This document shows positions 47,901 to 59,519 of a DNA stretch of 64,000 bases, piece after piece (within the stretch, counting starts at the first letter, position 1; each line of letters opens with the position of its first letter). The DNA is from Cyrtodaria siliqua (lineage: Eukaryota; Mollusca; Bivalvia; Adapedonta; Hiatellidae). Under the pieces are notes generated by a model. The model made no database searches. It was not told where the DNA came from and saw nothing but the letters and a program-made list of their open reading frames with translations. Location: assembly GCA_037043455.1 (NCBI GenBank), contig JAWPHD010003076.1, positions 165,721 to 229,720 on the forward strand, given 5' to 3'. Both the position numbers and the translations under genes were made by a program.

Positions 47901-48060
47901 TACAGCATCACAGTTGTGTTCTTTCTCTAACTAACTGCATCTTTTTTTTTTTACAATACTTCTTGAGATTTCCTTGGAATATATATGGAATTAAGTGTGC
48001 AGTATATACAATATATAGCGGAAATTCCCGTGTCGCGTTTCTTTTTCCTTTCAGTATAAA
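44921..48060. mobile_element. ~60-bp inverted repeats bracketing a LINE relic
   Basis: 44921-44980 (TATACTGAAAGGGAAAA, CGACACGGGAATTTCC, TATATATTATATGTAC) recurs reverse-complemented at 48001-48060 with a few mismatches. The decayed LINE lies between. Either a TIR element took a LINE insertion, or two repeat copies flank it by chance. Confidence 0.55.
44985..47655 (+). pseudogene. LINE (Jockey/CR1-type) with endonuclease and reverse transcriptase, broken
   Basis: Endonuclease blocks: CEIEWVQVKFQNNKKLLIAS, GDFHCPDIDW (about 45187), GDNLLDLHL and SDHDMVVVD. Reverse transcriptase blocks: NKAAGPDELPNRVL, FKKGDRHTPENYRPV, LDFSKAFDTVPHKKLL, SGVPQGTVLGPLLFL and LFADDCLLY (about 46728). It continues to LEYACSIWDPF and RPKRTVRAKQYQEF. 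In-frame stops lie at about 45233, 46176 and 46957, with more upstream of 45950. Frameshifts occur before 45951 and twice around 47165-47290. The 3' end has (ACAGAT)n at about 47624-47650. The 5' end is truncated. Confidence 0.88.
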
Positions 48061-48130
48061 TAACTCGCTAAACCAAGTCGTTCAAAGTTGCAGTCGTATT
48101 AATATTAAATGATTGTCGTAGTTCGGGCTA
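47656..48130. other. Spacer
   Basis: AT-rich with a T10+ run at 47943. Only the inverted repeat arm at 48001-48060 was recognised. Confidence 0.5.
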
Positions 48131-48164
48131 TATTAGTAAAGATTAGTAATTTAGTAATTTAATA

Positions 48165-48620
48165 ATTTCGAATAGGTGGTACCACAACTCCAGACTTTAA
48201 AGGCTCTCAGTATTTTTAATCACACTTAGGGTATGTTGTCTGCTTTTAATTTAGTCGTTTGACTGTTACATGTGATACGCAGGCTTCATATTAACCTCTG
48301 CTCCCAACTAAATTTCATTTTGTTTATTTCCCCCATTGTTTTCTCGTTTTGGGCAAAGCATTTTGTTAGAAACTGGGACCATACGCCTCCGGTCATTGTA
48401 TGGTATGAAAATACCACATTGAAGGTTTCATGATCACCGTCATATGCATTACAATCTTCGGGATGGCTGAAATTTCTTACCGTTGGCTTTTTAAATATTG
48501 AGTTCTGCTCAACATGGGGCTAGAGAGCGTTAACAGTAGCTAGCATTTTTCACTACCTTTCATGAACAGTCTTAACACGACTGCAATATCTTTTATATTT
48601 ATCGCGTTCGGCGATTTCTT
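48165..48620. repeat. Segment duplicated at 17365-18010, empty of the MITE
   Basis: Collinear with 17365-18010 and lacks the 186-bp insertion. Identity is moderate, so the duplication is not recent. Confidence 0.85.
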
Positions 48621-48733
48621 TCATACTATTTTAGTAGAATTATTTTTACTGGTCCTTTGGGATCAATGAGCCCAATATAGGTGGCTTTGAAGTATATTAC
48701 CGCTTAAGTCGGTGCTAGGGTCTTCAGAGGAGT

Positions 48734-49024
48734 TGCTTCTTACATTACTTCTCATGAAATGAACCGAGTCTGATACTTTATTCTCCTGTTCGTGTTTGTT
48801 GTCTACAATGATGCCGATAACATCAACATTGCGTAAATAAATACAGAAAACGTTGATTGTTACACCATATAACACAACAAGATTAGTAAATGGTTTAAGT
48901 TCAGCAGAGCCTCGGTTCGATATTAATAAATACTGACAAGGGAAATCCTTTGGAAGCAACAAACACGAACAGGAGAATAAAGTATCAGACTCGGTTCATT
49001 TCATGAGAAGTAATGTAAGAAGCA
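48734..49024. repeat. Perfect 68-bp inverted repeat with 155-bp spacer
   Basis: 48734-48801 (starts TGCTTCTTACATTACTTCTC) is exactly the reverse complement of 48957-49024. The absence of mismatches implies a young event or gene conversion. The spacer is AT-rich, and a minus-strand open frame at 48663-48962 is probably spurious. Confidence 0.9.
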
Positions 49025-49046
49025 GGGACTGTAGACAGAAGCAATA

Positions 49047-49325
49047 CAAGCCCAGTAATCGAGGTGCACGAGATGATCATCCATTTTGAAAACTCCGCTG
49101 AGAATCATCTCGCTCAAATAACTTTCTTTGATTCTGCTCTCAATTAGCAGAACTGAATATTAACCGAGTATTTTTACCATTGATTGCGATACTTTATGCA
49201 CAATTATATCTTAATGGACTGAGAATTAGAGATGAAATGCGTGTGTTTACTTACCGAGTCGAGACAAATCTTCGTTACGGATGATCATCTCGTGCATCTG
49301 CTGATGATGTCGATTACTGGGCTTG
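49047..49325. mobile_element. 279-bp MITE, TA-flanked
   Basis: The ends CAAGCCCAGTAATCGA and (inverted) TCGATTACTGGGCTTG are flanked by TA at 49045-49046 and 49326-49327, as expected for Tc1/mariner-type insertion. Subterminal GTGCACGAGATGATCATCC is also inverted. A rearranged relative lies at 16.1-16.5 kb. Confidence 0.85.
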
Positions 49326-49487
49326 TAATATAAACGCGGGTCCTGCATGTAGGCTTATTATTACGATTGGTATACATTAATTATACAAATATGTGTATCA
49401 TATATTCTGTAAATTGTACTGTACAGTTTTTGTTTGGTGATATTCCTGTTGTATTTTGTACCAATAACTGAATTGAATTGAATTGTA

Positions 49488-49665
49488 TTAGGCATAGCGT
49501 CAATCGTGAACGCTCGGCCAATTCCGTCATTCTTCGGGATCCCACCTCGTGTGTATCACGGCGCTTCGGTATGTTCAAAATCTTTACATTCTGTTAGCCG
49601 GAAGGCAACGGCAAAGAAAATAGTGCACTGTTGCTATGTAAGCAATACAGCCGCTGCCCACACGC
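49488..49665 (+). repeat. Left part of a dispersed repeat split by a LINE
   Basis: AATCGTGAACGCTCGGCCAA, TGTATCACGGCGCTTCGGTA, GTTAGCCGGAAGGCAACGG and AGTGCACTGTTGCTA match 51500-51630. The copy breaks off at the (TAA)n tail of the LINE and resumes at about 51285. Confidence 0.75.
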
Positions 49666-49667
49666 GT

Positions 49668-49701
<34 letters not shown>

Positions 49702-51285
49702 TTCTTTATTTAGCGAAGGTTAAAACACATTAAGTTATGCATATAAAATACAAACACTTATTTTCAATGTGGCCTTCGAACAATAATGCTATAACAGTTA
49801 TAAATACATATAAAAACATGCATACTCATGCGCACACACGCAAACATCCACAACAATACTTCATATCCGACAAACACTCATTGGTTAATACATTCATAAT
49901 ATGCTTAATTCATAACCAAGATATCTATAGTGTCATATATGACGGATATTTAAGCAATTACATGCATACAGTGCCAGTTTCACTCAAGAAAAAATGTTAA
50001 AAAGAAAATAACAACAACCCAACAGCGACATAATTATATAGTAATATCAGCTAGTTTATATCCTGTTTTTGGAAAAGAAATTGTTTTAAATTGTATTTAT
50101 ACGAATTAAAGCTATTGATGTTACGTATATGTAAAGGAATTGTATTCCATACTATTGTACTGTAATAGCTGAAAGAATCTTTAAAAGAGTTTGTTCGATG
50201 TTTTAGTGGAACAAGATATTTTCGCTTAATGGAACGCAACATATAATTTTCATTGTGAGAGAAGCAAATTAGATCTGACAGGTATTTCGGTACTAGTTCA
50301 TTTTTACATTTAAAAACTAATATTCCTATATGATACAGACATCGGTTTTCGAATGATAACTAACCCAATTCTTTAAACAGTAACTTTGAACTAGTATTTA
50401 AGTCTTTATTCAGTATTATTCGTGCTGTCCTTTTTTGAATTTTTGTTCTTTTCATGATTTCAGCTTTCGAATTAACTCCCTTTCCCCAAATAGTGCAACA
50501 ATAGTCAGACGATGACATAATGTAAGCGTTATAAAATATTTTCTTCATATCATATGTTAAATAGTAAATAATATGTTTTAATAATACAATTTTAGTATTG
50601 AGTGTTGAACAAACTTTAAATATTTGAAACTTCCACGATAGTGTATTATCAATATATATACCTAGTAGTTTATGTACAGATACTTTTTCTATTAAGACAT
50701 CGTCAATATATAAAAACATGTCGTTGGCATTTTTAACCTTATATTTTGTGGAGATAAGCATACATTTAGTTTTTGATGGGTGCAGTGCCATGTTATTAAT
50801 GCAACACCAACTTTTGACAGCATTCAGATTTTCCTGTATTTTTTTCTCGATCACATCTCAATTTCTATATTATGATCAGATTCATAGAGAGTAGTGTCAT
50901 CTGCATACAGATCAATATTTATTGCATTTGGTGATATTGATATTTCATTAATATACAGTAGAAATAAAAGAGGGCCTAGTATGAAGCCCTGAGGAACACC
51001 TGATTTTATTATCATTTCATCAGAAAACTGGCTATTAACCTTCATTCTTTGCTTGCGATTACTTAAATATGATGTGAACAATTTAATGGTTTTGTCTGAG
51101 AAATGGTACAATTTAAGTTTATACAATAGTATTTGATGATCCACAAGATCAAATGCCTTTTTTAAGTCGAGAAATATTGCTCCTACATATTTTCCAGAAT
51201 CTATGTCTTTAAACCATGAATCAATTAGCATTGTTAAAGCAGTTTGACAGGAGTGTGTAATTTGCGTTGAGTGTTGGTTTTTTAC
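49666..51285 (-). pseudogene. LINE reverse transcriptase, 5'-truncated, (ATT)n-tailed
   Basis: Minus-strand frame from about 51285: QHSTQITHSCQTALTMLIDSW, FLDLKKAFDLVDHQILLYKL, SGVPQGFILGPLLFLLYINE, LYADDTTLYE (about 50885-50915), KTKCMLIST, then VHKLLGIYIDNTLSWK, YCCTIWGKG, and FSYYSTIVWNTIPLHIRNI near 50150. The frame shifts near 50852, and a TGG-to-TAG type stop follows KELG at about 50358. The 3' end is the (TAA)n/(ATT)n run at about 49672-49700, with a stretch of unknown 3' UTR. It is inserted in a dispersed repeat. Confidence 0.85.
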
Positions 51286-52330
51286 AATGCATATAAAGGT
51301 TTTATCACTGCTTTCACGTAAATAAACTATAGATGGAGCAATCGGCTAAATGACATCGCAAAATGTTGAAGATAACATTGGTTTTGAATGGAAATTCGTT
51401 TTGGCAGGAATCTGACGCGTGTCACGCTAATATGACGTAACCAATATGGAAACCTGCGTATTACATTCGAGTCATGCATTCGAGTCCCCAATCGTGAACG
51501 CTCGGCCAATCCCGTCATTCCTCGGGATCCCGCCTCGTGTGTATCACGGCGCTTCGGTATGTTCAAAATCTTCACATTCTGTTAGCCGGAAGGCAACGGC
51601 ACAGGAAATAGTGCACTGTTGCTAAGCTGTTGCTACATAAACATTATGGCCGCTTGCCACACGTGTTGATGTATGATTTGCGTTGCATGTTTGTTATTAA
51701 CAATACAGATGAAGGTTTTATCACTGCTTTCACGTAAATAAACTATAGATGGAGCAATCGGCTAAATGATATTGCAAAACATTGAAGATAACTTTGATTT
51801 TGAATGCAAATTCGTTTTGGCGGGAAACTGACGCGCGTCACGCTAGTATGACGTAACCAATATGGAAACCTGCGTAATACATTCGAGTCATGCTGCGAAG
51901 CAGTGTACGAGATGTTGCGAATGTCGAGTCATGCTGCGAAACAGTGTACGAGATTTTGCGAATGGCATAGTGTTAGGCATTCGCAACATCTCGAACACTG
52001 CTTCGCAGCATGACTCGAATATAATACGCAGGTTCGAACGTGAAAGCAGTGATAAAACCTTCATCTGTATTGTAAATAACAAACATACAACGCAAATTAT
52101 ACATCAACACGTGTGGCAAGTGTCCATAGTGTTTATGTAGCAACAGCTTAGCAACAGTGCACTATTTTCTGTGCCATTGCCTTCCGGCTAACAGAATGTA
52201 AAGATTTTGAACATACCGAAGCGCCGTGATACACACGAGGCGGGATCCCGAAGAATGACGGGATTGGCCGAGCGTTCACGATGAATCCCGAAGAATGACG
52301 GGATTGGCCTAGCGTTCACGATTGAGCGTA
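51286..52330. repeat. Composite palindrome of dispersed repeats
   Basis: About 51486-51730 (GTGAACGCTCGGCCAATCCC to CACTGCTTTCACG) is inverted at about 52037-52290. The block 51298-51480 is also repeated directly at 51715-51900. A nested hairpin at 51888-52018 carries GAGTCATGCTGCGAAGCAGT twice forward and once inverted. Confidence 0.8.
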
Positions 52331-52349
52331 AGGAAGAAATCAGCGGGCC

Positions 52350-52475
52350 GGCAATCGGAACTCTTCGCCAATTTCCGTACTCGGAATCCGACGAGGCAGA
52401 TCCGATTGTACTTCCGCAATCGGAACTGCCTCGTCGGATTCCGAACTTCCGAATGACGGAAATCGACGAGGCTGT
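52350..52475. repeat. CGGAAT/GACGAGG hairpin
   Basis: CGGAATCCGACGAGGCAG faces CTGCCTCGTCGGATTCCG across a 25-bp loop at about 52390-52441. Related words (ACGGAAATCGACGAGG) recur at about 60635-60655. Confidence 0.75.
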
Positions 52476-52484
52476 TCCAGTCTA

Positions 52485-54725
52485 GTCTATTCTACACATG
52501 TGTGCCATACTCGAAAAGGCAGTAGTGTTGTTGATTATTTTGTATGCAGTAAATCTCTATTCTCAGCAGTGAATTTTATGAAAGTCCATGATCTTAACAT
52601 TTTCTCTGATCATTGCATGATATCTTTAAATTTACTGTTCAATAAATACAATAGACCTGTAGATATTTCTGATTCAACGTCATGTAACACACAGTGTAAC
52701 ATTCCAAATAAGTTTTTATGGAATAATGAACATGAAAGGAATTATGTAGAAACATTTAAAACACCACAAATACAGAAGATGATAGATGTATTACAAGAGG
52801 TACTTAATAGTAATGAAACCGATATTCAAAAGTTAGTTGATCAAACGGGTGAAATTTTAGTTTCAGCTGGAGAACTATCTTTGCCAAAGAAATTATATAC
52901 TGTAAAAAAGAACACACATCTTAAAAGAATTAATAAAAAATGGTACGATAGAGATTGCCGAAAAGAACTTAAGGAAGTAAATACTGCAAAAAATGCTTTC
53001 AACAGGGATACAACAAATGCATACTTGAGATCTTGTTATTATACAAAATTAAAAAAGTACAAACAACTTGCTAAATATAAACGAAGAAAATACAGAGGCG
53101 AGTTGATTAGAACCCTAAGTGATGAAATACAAAAAGATCCTCAATCAGCATGGAAAATCATTGATGAACTTAAAAGTGACACATTATCAAAGTATAGTAC
53201 CGACAGAATAAACAGTAAGGGTTGGTTTGAACATTTCTACAAACTACTTAATAAAGACAATACCTCCATACCTAGTAAAAAAAAAAGAAGAAGTAGAATC
53301 AGAATTATTTCATTATGAAAAACTACATCCAAATTGCAATTTAAATTATGATATCAACGAAAAGGAAATAACGTTAGCATGTAAAAAACTTAAAAACAAC
53401 AAATCAAGCTCCTACGACATGATTCGTAATGAAATGATAACAAGTTCCCTTCCATTTATTATTAAACCTATAACTGTGTTATACAATTAAATATTCAAAA
53501 GTGGATGTTTCCCTAAATCCTGGACAGATGGCATTATTGTTCCTATTCTTAAACAGACACTAACAATTATAGTGGTATCACTTTAAGTAGTTGTTTTGGT
53601 AATCTTTTTTGTCATGTTATTAATAACAGACTTGAATCAATAATAGAGGAGCAGTCAGTATTAGGAAATGAACAGATAGGTTTTCGCAAAGGTTGCAGAA
53701 CTAGTGACCATAATAATTCAAAGAGTAACAAAAAACTATTTGCTTGCTTTATTGACATGACAAAGGCATTTGATACTGTGTGGCAAAAAGGGTTGATGTT
53801 AAAACTTCAGAGAGCTGGAATAAACGGTCAGATATATGCAATTTTAAAATCCGTGTACAGTATGTCACAGTCAAGAGTCAAATGTAAAAATATACTATCT
53901 GATACAATTAATGTTACTCAGGGTGTGCATCAGGGAAATGTCTTAAGTCCAACTTTGGTTTAATATTTTCATCAATGACATTGGAGAGTCGTTATCTGTA
54001 AGTGATACGCCAATTCTTGGCAGCTACAAGATAAGTCATTTGTTATATGCAGACGATTTACTGTTACTTTCATCGTTAGAAAAAGGATTGCAAAATAATA
54101 TTAACTGTATTAATAGTTTTTGTCTTAATTGGGGACTCAAAAGTAATGTAAATAAATCTAAAATTATGATGTTCTCTAAGTCTGGACATTTGCCGACTAG
54201 TAAATTTGATTTTAAAGCTGGTGAAGAATCGTTAGAATATGTTAATCAATACAAATATTTGGGTGTAAACATTTCTTCTAATGGAAAAATTGTTACCAGC
54301 AGAGAATGTTTTGAGTCAAAAAGCTAACAGGGCATTGTTATCAATAAAGCAAAGTATATTCGATAAAAACATTAATCCCAATTCCGTTTTCAATATTTTT
54401 GATGCACTTATCTCACCAATAGCATTATATAATACTGAAGTCTGGTTTGGATATAAACCTTGTAATCAGAATAAAAGCTTAGATGATTTATTTGAAATGT
54501 CTTTTAAAAGATATCATGAATTTGATAAACTTCATACCAGGTTTTGTAAATATTTACTTGGGGTTCACTCTAAAGCCTCCAACGTTGCTACATTAAGTGA
54601 ATTTGGTAGACTCCCAATGCTTATCACGGCCATTTATAAGGTTATTAACCAATGGCTACATGTGTTAAATTCCAAAGATGACTCTTTAGTTAAAAAAGCT
54701 TATATAGCACAAGTCAACCACCTGC
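52485..54725 (+). pseudogene. LINE with endonuclease C terminus and reverse transcriptase, broken (5' portion)
   Basis: Begins inside the endonuclease: SSVVDYFVC and the catalytic SDHCMISL at about 52595. A long lysine-rich linker follows (KRINKKWYDRDCRKELKEV), then NNKSSSYDMIRNEMI, FIDMTKAFDTVWQKGLMLKL, GVHQGNVLSPTLV and LLYADDLLLLSS (about 54040). The C-terminal part includes NQYKYLGVNISSNGK and FCKYLLGVHSKASNVATLSE. Frameshifts lie near 53285, 54300 and 53550-53750; stops include 53488 and 53961. Homology stops abruptly near 54725, and the missing C-terminal end appears at 59.5 kb. Confidence 0.87.
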
Positions 54726-55612
54726 TATCTTCACCGCGTGCACGTCGCTGCGTGGGCACTGATGACACTCATTATGTTTGTATAGGGGTCGCCTTGGCAG
54801 GTCATTTTAGCCTTAAATATAGCCTAAGATAAAAGAAATTGGCACAGAAATTACTTTTTACTGATCCTGGTTCGAAACAATATACAAAAAAATATATCCA
54901 AAGTCCTCATCTCAAATCACGTGCTAAATATGATTTTTTGGGGTAAAAAGTCAAAAAAATGAAGAAAATCACTATTTTCTGGAATAAATTTATATCCATT
55001 CATAATATTAGTAAAACATGTATTTATATATGAAATCTTACAGTTAATATTACATAATATTAAGTTCAAATGGAAAAAAAAAAGTATAATTATATATCAA
55101 AACCTGTTTTTGGGTCCAAAAACCTTTTTTTTATTTTTTTAAATATGTTTTTTTAATGGTTTTAGAATAAGATTAATAAAAAATACCGGTAGCATAAATT
55201 CAAATGAATTGTCACTGACATTATTTTAACTGATTATGGTTCCCAAAGATATAGAAAACAAAATGTCCAAAATCCTCATCTGAAATCACATTCTAAATAT
55301 AATATTTTTTGGGTAGAAAATTGTAAAAATGAAGAAAAATCCCTGTTTTTGGGAATACACCAAGTATAAAATCAAAAAAATAATCTTTTAATCAATTTCC
55401 GTACTAACTAAATAATACTTGTTCAAGTCGTTTCTGCATATATATATAATTATGTTAAGATGTTAAGTCAAGCAACACTTCATGTGTAATCAGTAGACTT
55501 CAAAATATAATCTTAGTTGTCATGACATAGAAGGTTAGGTAAGTTGATTTATATTGTCTTCTTATCAGTTTGTATTTTACATGTAGCCAACGGAACTCAC
55601 GTTAATCACTGT

Positions 55613-57872
55613 CTATTTCAGGTCGTGCTCACAACTTACTCCTCTACACGAACTACAACTACAGCTGGTCGTTTTGCATCCTGTTTTGCACGAGCATCTT
55701 ATCACCTTCAGAAGGAATTCTGGGGCAGGTGATTTGTCCATTTTAAGCGGCTTCATGGAGTTATCTTGTATTTCCCAGCCCCATTCAACCGGTATTAACC
55801 CATCTTCATTACCTTTCCAGTCCTGTATTTGATAAAATACCCGTGGACTGTGATACTTTGCAGCCCCTGATGAAAGGGGTAACATTTTGCGGTCTACAAA
55901 ACTTGTGCTTTTGGCAACCTTTTCGGCGAATTTATGAACACGTAGTTTGTCCAGTCCTTCTCGCGAATTACTCTTATATAGACATAGTAATGCAGTCTCT
56001 CCCGATGCAATAATGTCCTCTTTAGATACTTCGTTTGGTGTTTTGTTGAACATATCTGCAGCCAGACGAAATTCTTCGTTGTTTTCATACGTTTCCAGAA
56101 CAGTACCCTCCCTTCCCAAGTCCATATATCCTTGATGTTGTGTCGGAGCCAAGAATTGCATAAAGAAACAGTATATTAGAGCATATTTTTTCACCCAATC
56201 TACGTTTTGTGTCTTGAATGTTCCATACTGTGCTTTTCTTGGGTGTTGGTCTAGGTAAAAAATACATATTATATGAATCAAGTTCCGTATAGTAACACAG
56301 CAGTATCAACAGATATGTATCATCTCCAACGAATGACGTCTGATTTCTTAAGGAGTAGGCCACAGCTGTCTTTACCATAAGAAGATCCGCATCGGCTGAA
56401 GAGTACAGTATCAATACTCGCTTTTTGCAACTTATCACTTAGAAGATTAATAAATCTTTGTTTGTTTTTCTTGTTTGTGAGGAACTTAATTTTCTTTCCT
56501 CTCATGATCATTGTCTCAGTGAATTTAACTTCCGTCCCAACGCAACCACATGTTCGCCTCAGATGTGTTGTGTCTTTAGTACTTGGAACATTGTCATATT
56601 CATCAAATACCACAGTCGCTTTTCCATACTTCTTTGTAACATGCTCCACATACACATCACATATTTGACCATAGCTGTTAGATTTTGGCCAAGGAATCCG
56701 TTGCAAAAGGCAACCGCCATCAAGTATATATTTCATTTCATTTCACCAGTGGGTCTTTCACTCTGTGGTTTTACTTTATCTCGTATAGCTTCTGCCAATG
56801 CTGGCTTATCAGCCTCTCTCGGCAAGTGCGGGGTTTCAACTATTGCTGGAGGGTATGTGCATAACTCATAAGAGAATAGCGAATCCAGTTCGTCTTATGG
56901 GAGTGATCTCCTTGCCGCAGAAACAAGCCGTTGAAATAATAGTTGCGAGTATACCTTGACAACGTCATCGCCTATTTTCAAACCAGCCGTATCCGACATT
57001 GTTTTTACTTGATATTTTCGCTTGAAAGCAAAATCCATAACAGTACTTCCAGCCATTTTGTCTAGAATCTTGATCCCAACAGCTTTCGCATTATCTACAT
57101 TGACAGAATCATCAGAAACAACTCCACTTGATATACTTTTTAGCTCAGGATCCTTATTAAAGGGGTTTCTTTCACTGAGATATTCTATTAGAATGTTCGT
57201 GTCTTTCTTGTCTCTCTGTTGCCGTGCATTTGAAGTATATTTATGCTGGTCACTGGTGATGAATTCTGCTCCTGATACTTATTGCATAGCTTCGTTGATT
57301 TCTGAGCAAGCGGGGCGAGAAAGTACCCACAGCGTCTTCTGCGTTTCAGTCATTCCCCTTCCTCGTGTTAGCCCACCAGTTGTTTTCAAACTTCTCACGA
57401 GCATTTGTTCTATCGCATCAGTCGAGAGTCCTGCCCAAAATCGATCGCTTTGTCTTAGTACATGATACCCCTCCATAAAGTACCTGTACACATCAGGACT
57501 ACTTGTTTCTAATGCTAGCATTTTTGCAAGGTATACGTGTGCCGACTTTGCATATAAGTCTTTTACCTTTTTATAACTATTATAAATATCGTAAATTTTA
57601 TGTTTATTAAGCACTTTTGAACGTACTGTGTATGATAAAAGTGCTATATAAATGTTGTATAATAATAATAATGATAAGTTGTGGTCAGATGCTGTGAAAT
57701 AGGGTAACATATCTAATACTGCCTGTAAATGGAGCTTCCAGTTGCCAGATCGTACTGCCTTAATAAATGTCCTCAGTATATCAACCATCTCCATGTATTG
57801 AAGCCATAATCTTGATGTGCGACTTTGTTTTAAGTTACTAGCGGCCGGGTGCATATCTACTCTCTCTTTCAA
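55613..57872 (-). pseudogene. Transposon gene with acidic nuclease-like and Cys-rich C-terminal regions, broken
   Basis: Block order from 57872: SRLWLQYMEMVDILRTFIKA, DMLPYFTASDHN, SDRFWAGLSTDAIEQMLVRS, TGGLTRGRGMTETQK, YLDGG-type ILDGGCLLQRIPWPKSNS, VVFDEYDNVPSTKDTTHLRR, NKKNKQRFINLLS, SADADLLMVKTAVAY, GDDTYLLILLCYY, ILGSDTTSRIYGLGK, AAKYHSPRVFYQIQDWKG and RCSCKTGCKTTSCSCSSC. I recognise this as a repeated uncharacterised family in mollusc and cnidarian genomes. The ADADLL and GDDTxLL acids recall PIN/FEN-like nucleases (inference). Stops lie at 57279-57281 and 56895-56897. A (ATTTC)n slippage near 56740 and shifts near 56410 and 56125 break the frame. A 114-bp repeat is inserted in frame at 57560-57673. 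Confidence 0.75.
57560..57673 (+). mobile_element. 114-bp SINE/LINE 3'-end insertion inside the transposon gene
   Basis: The plus strand ends AAGTGCTATATAAATGTTGT then (ATA)n, a typical 3' end of a 5'-truncated retroposon. The 6-bp duplication ATAAGT flanks it at 57554-57559 and 57674-57679. Insert plus duplication is 120 bp, so the host frame is not shifted and adds 40 codons without a stop. Confidence 0.8.
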
Positions 57873-58869
57873 GGTTGTGGCCTTTATAACCAGTATACAC
57901 GACTCTTAGAAACAGAAAGGAGAGGACATGTATCCTAGGTGTATAATGGTTTATATACTAAAGTTGCACTGGTCAATACGTATTGCTTCACATTTATAAC
58001 AACAATCTTAATTAAGTAGCACACGGATCTGTTAATACCTTTAAAATTATGTTTTATTTCAAAATCAAACATATACATACTTGTCGTCTATGTAACAGTA
58101 TAACAAGCTCCATCAAGTGTGTATCAGTTCACTGAATTGGTGTTTACCTCAGTACCAAAACATGTGTTGTCAAAAAGAGCGGCAAACTTTTAAGGGAAGG
58201 TACTGTATCAAATCAAACACATTTTAACTAAGGGAGATTATCTGAAATATCTTCTGTTATGATCAATCTAAAACATTTAGTGAGATCAAAAAGTAGATAT
58301 ACTATAAAAAGTTAGATATCTTACTTAATTTAACATTAATACGTAAATATCATTACAAAAGTATGTCCCCAAAAATCGTTGATTTTTCCCTATTTTTCTT
58401 AAACTTTCAACCTCAAAATAAGTACACTTTCAACTTGAGTTGTGAATTGTATTTTAGAAATCTGATAGAGAACAACATAAATAGTAAAATACAAAAACAA
58501 AAATATGACATTTACCCACAGATTTAATTTAAGTATTTTATCTCCAGAAATCGGTGATTTTATCACTTTTTTCACCATTTTATCCCAAAATGGCGAGCTT
58601 GTCTATTTATTTGGTCAAATTGATCATGCATTATGATTGTCTTCTCTATTACAAGCATTATTTACTATATCACTGTGTTTTTTATTGTTTAATTATATTT
58701 TTTTTAAATTATTCCCCAAAAAGGTGATACTTTCATTATTTTACATCTTTTTACCCCAAAATAACATATTTAGCACGTGATTTGAGATGAGGAAGTTGGA
58801 TATATTTTTTTCCATAATTGTTGGAACCAGAATCAGTCAAAATAATTTCTACTGAACTGACTTATTACG

Positions 58870-59395
58870 GTTTAGTAGCTTGAGTGTCATTTGACCGAGA
58901 GTGAGGATGTCTCCTGCGTCCCGTCACAGCACACATCATCTGATGGCCACACTGAAGTTGGTAGTTTGAAGTCAGAAGTCCGGAGCCGAGAGCTACACCG
59001 CCACAGCGGATCGACGCCGAGGATAGAAGACTGAAAACCGAAGACGGAAGATGGCCATCGGTGGGTATGTGCGGCGCAGGGGTCATACTGTGATGGGTGT
59101 GGCCCTAAAGGGGATCGTGTCCAGTAGTGGATGTAGCCAGCACCACCTAGACGTCGTCCAGATTCCCCACCTCACCGCCACAGCGAAAACCATTGAGCGA
59201 AAGCGCCAACTACCAACATACGATCAACAGAGACGACTACACAGCAACACAGCAGCACTAGATCAACCAACACACTAATCTAGAACAATCCAGACTATAT
59301 ATTGTGCCCATCGCTTCAGGTTTACCTTGTCATGTTCGTTGGCGGAAAGACTATACAACGTAGAACTGCACACACACACACACACACACACACGT
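58870..59395 (+). repeat. GC-richer segment ending in a SINE-like 3' tail with (AC)n
   Basis: 59287-59395 (TCCAGACTATATATTGTGCC, GGCGGAAAGACTATACAACG, then (AC)n) resembles the 3' end of the SINE at 63.0-63.4 kb (TCCAGACTTAATTGTGCC, GGCGGACGGTTTATAATCC, (AC)n). The upstream 400 bp is GC-rich relative to its surroundings and not recognised. Short open frames at 58865-59086 and 59051-59278 look spurious. Confidence 0.55.
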
Positions 59396-59519
59396 CAGTA
59401 GTAAAGGTAAAATGTTTTCATGGATTAATTTTGTCAAGGTTATATTGATAGATTTTAGGTTTTTCCCATGTGTGGACAAATCAGTTTACTTTTAATGAAA
59501 AGTCATTACTTACATGTAA

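Larger units (their letters stand above)
54842..58858. mobile_element. ~4-kb DNA transposon-like element with inverted ends
   Basis: 54842-54970 (CAGAAATTAC...CTCATCTCAAATCACGTGCT...TTTTGGGGTAAAAAG) is inverted at about 58740-58852. The left end contains a second direct copy of this motif at 55212-55345 (CCTCATCTGAAATCAC, TTTTGGGTAGAAAATTG), so the termini have subterminal repeats. It contains the broken minus-strand gene at 55613-57872 and lies within a split LINE. No target-site duplication was resolved. Confidence 0.7.

Noticed and set aside
48663..48962. 99-codon minus-strand open frame
   Set aside because: Runs through one arm of a perfect inverted repeat and matches nothing I recognise.
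56458..57465. Plus-strand open frames opposite the transposon gene
   Set aside because: Antisense shadows of the minus-strand coding blocks, which match a recognisable family.
58865..59278. Open frames of 73-75 codons in a GC-richer block
   Set aside because: Overlapping on opposite strands, no domain, and upstream of a SINE-like tail. Better read as part of a repeat.
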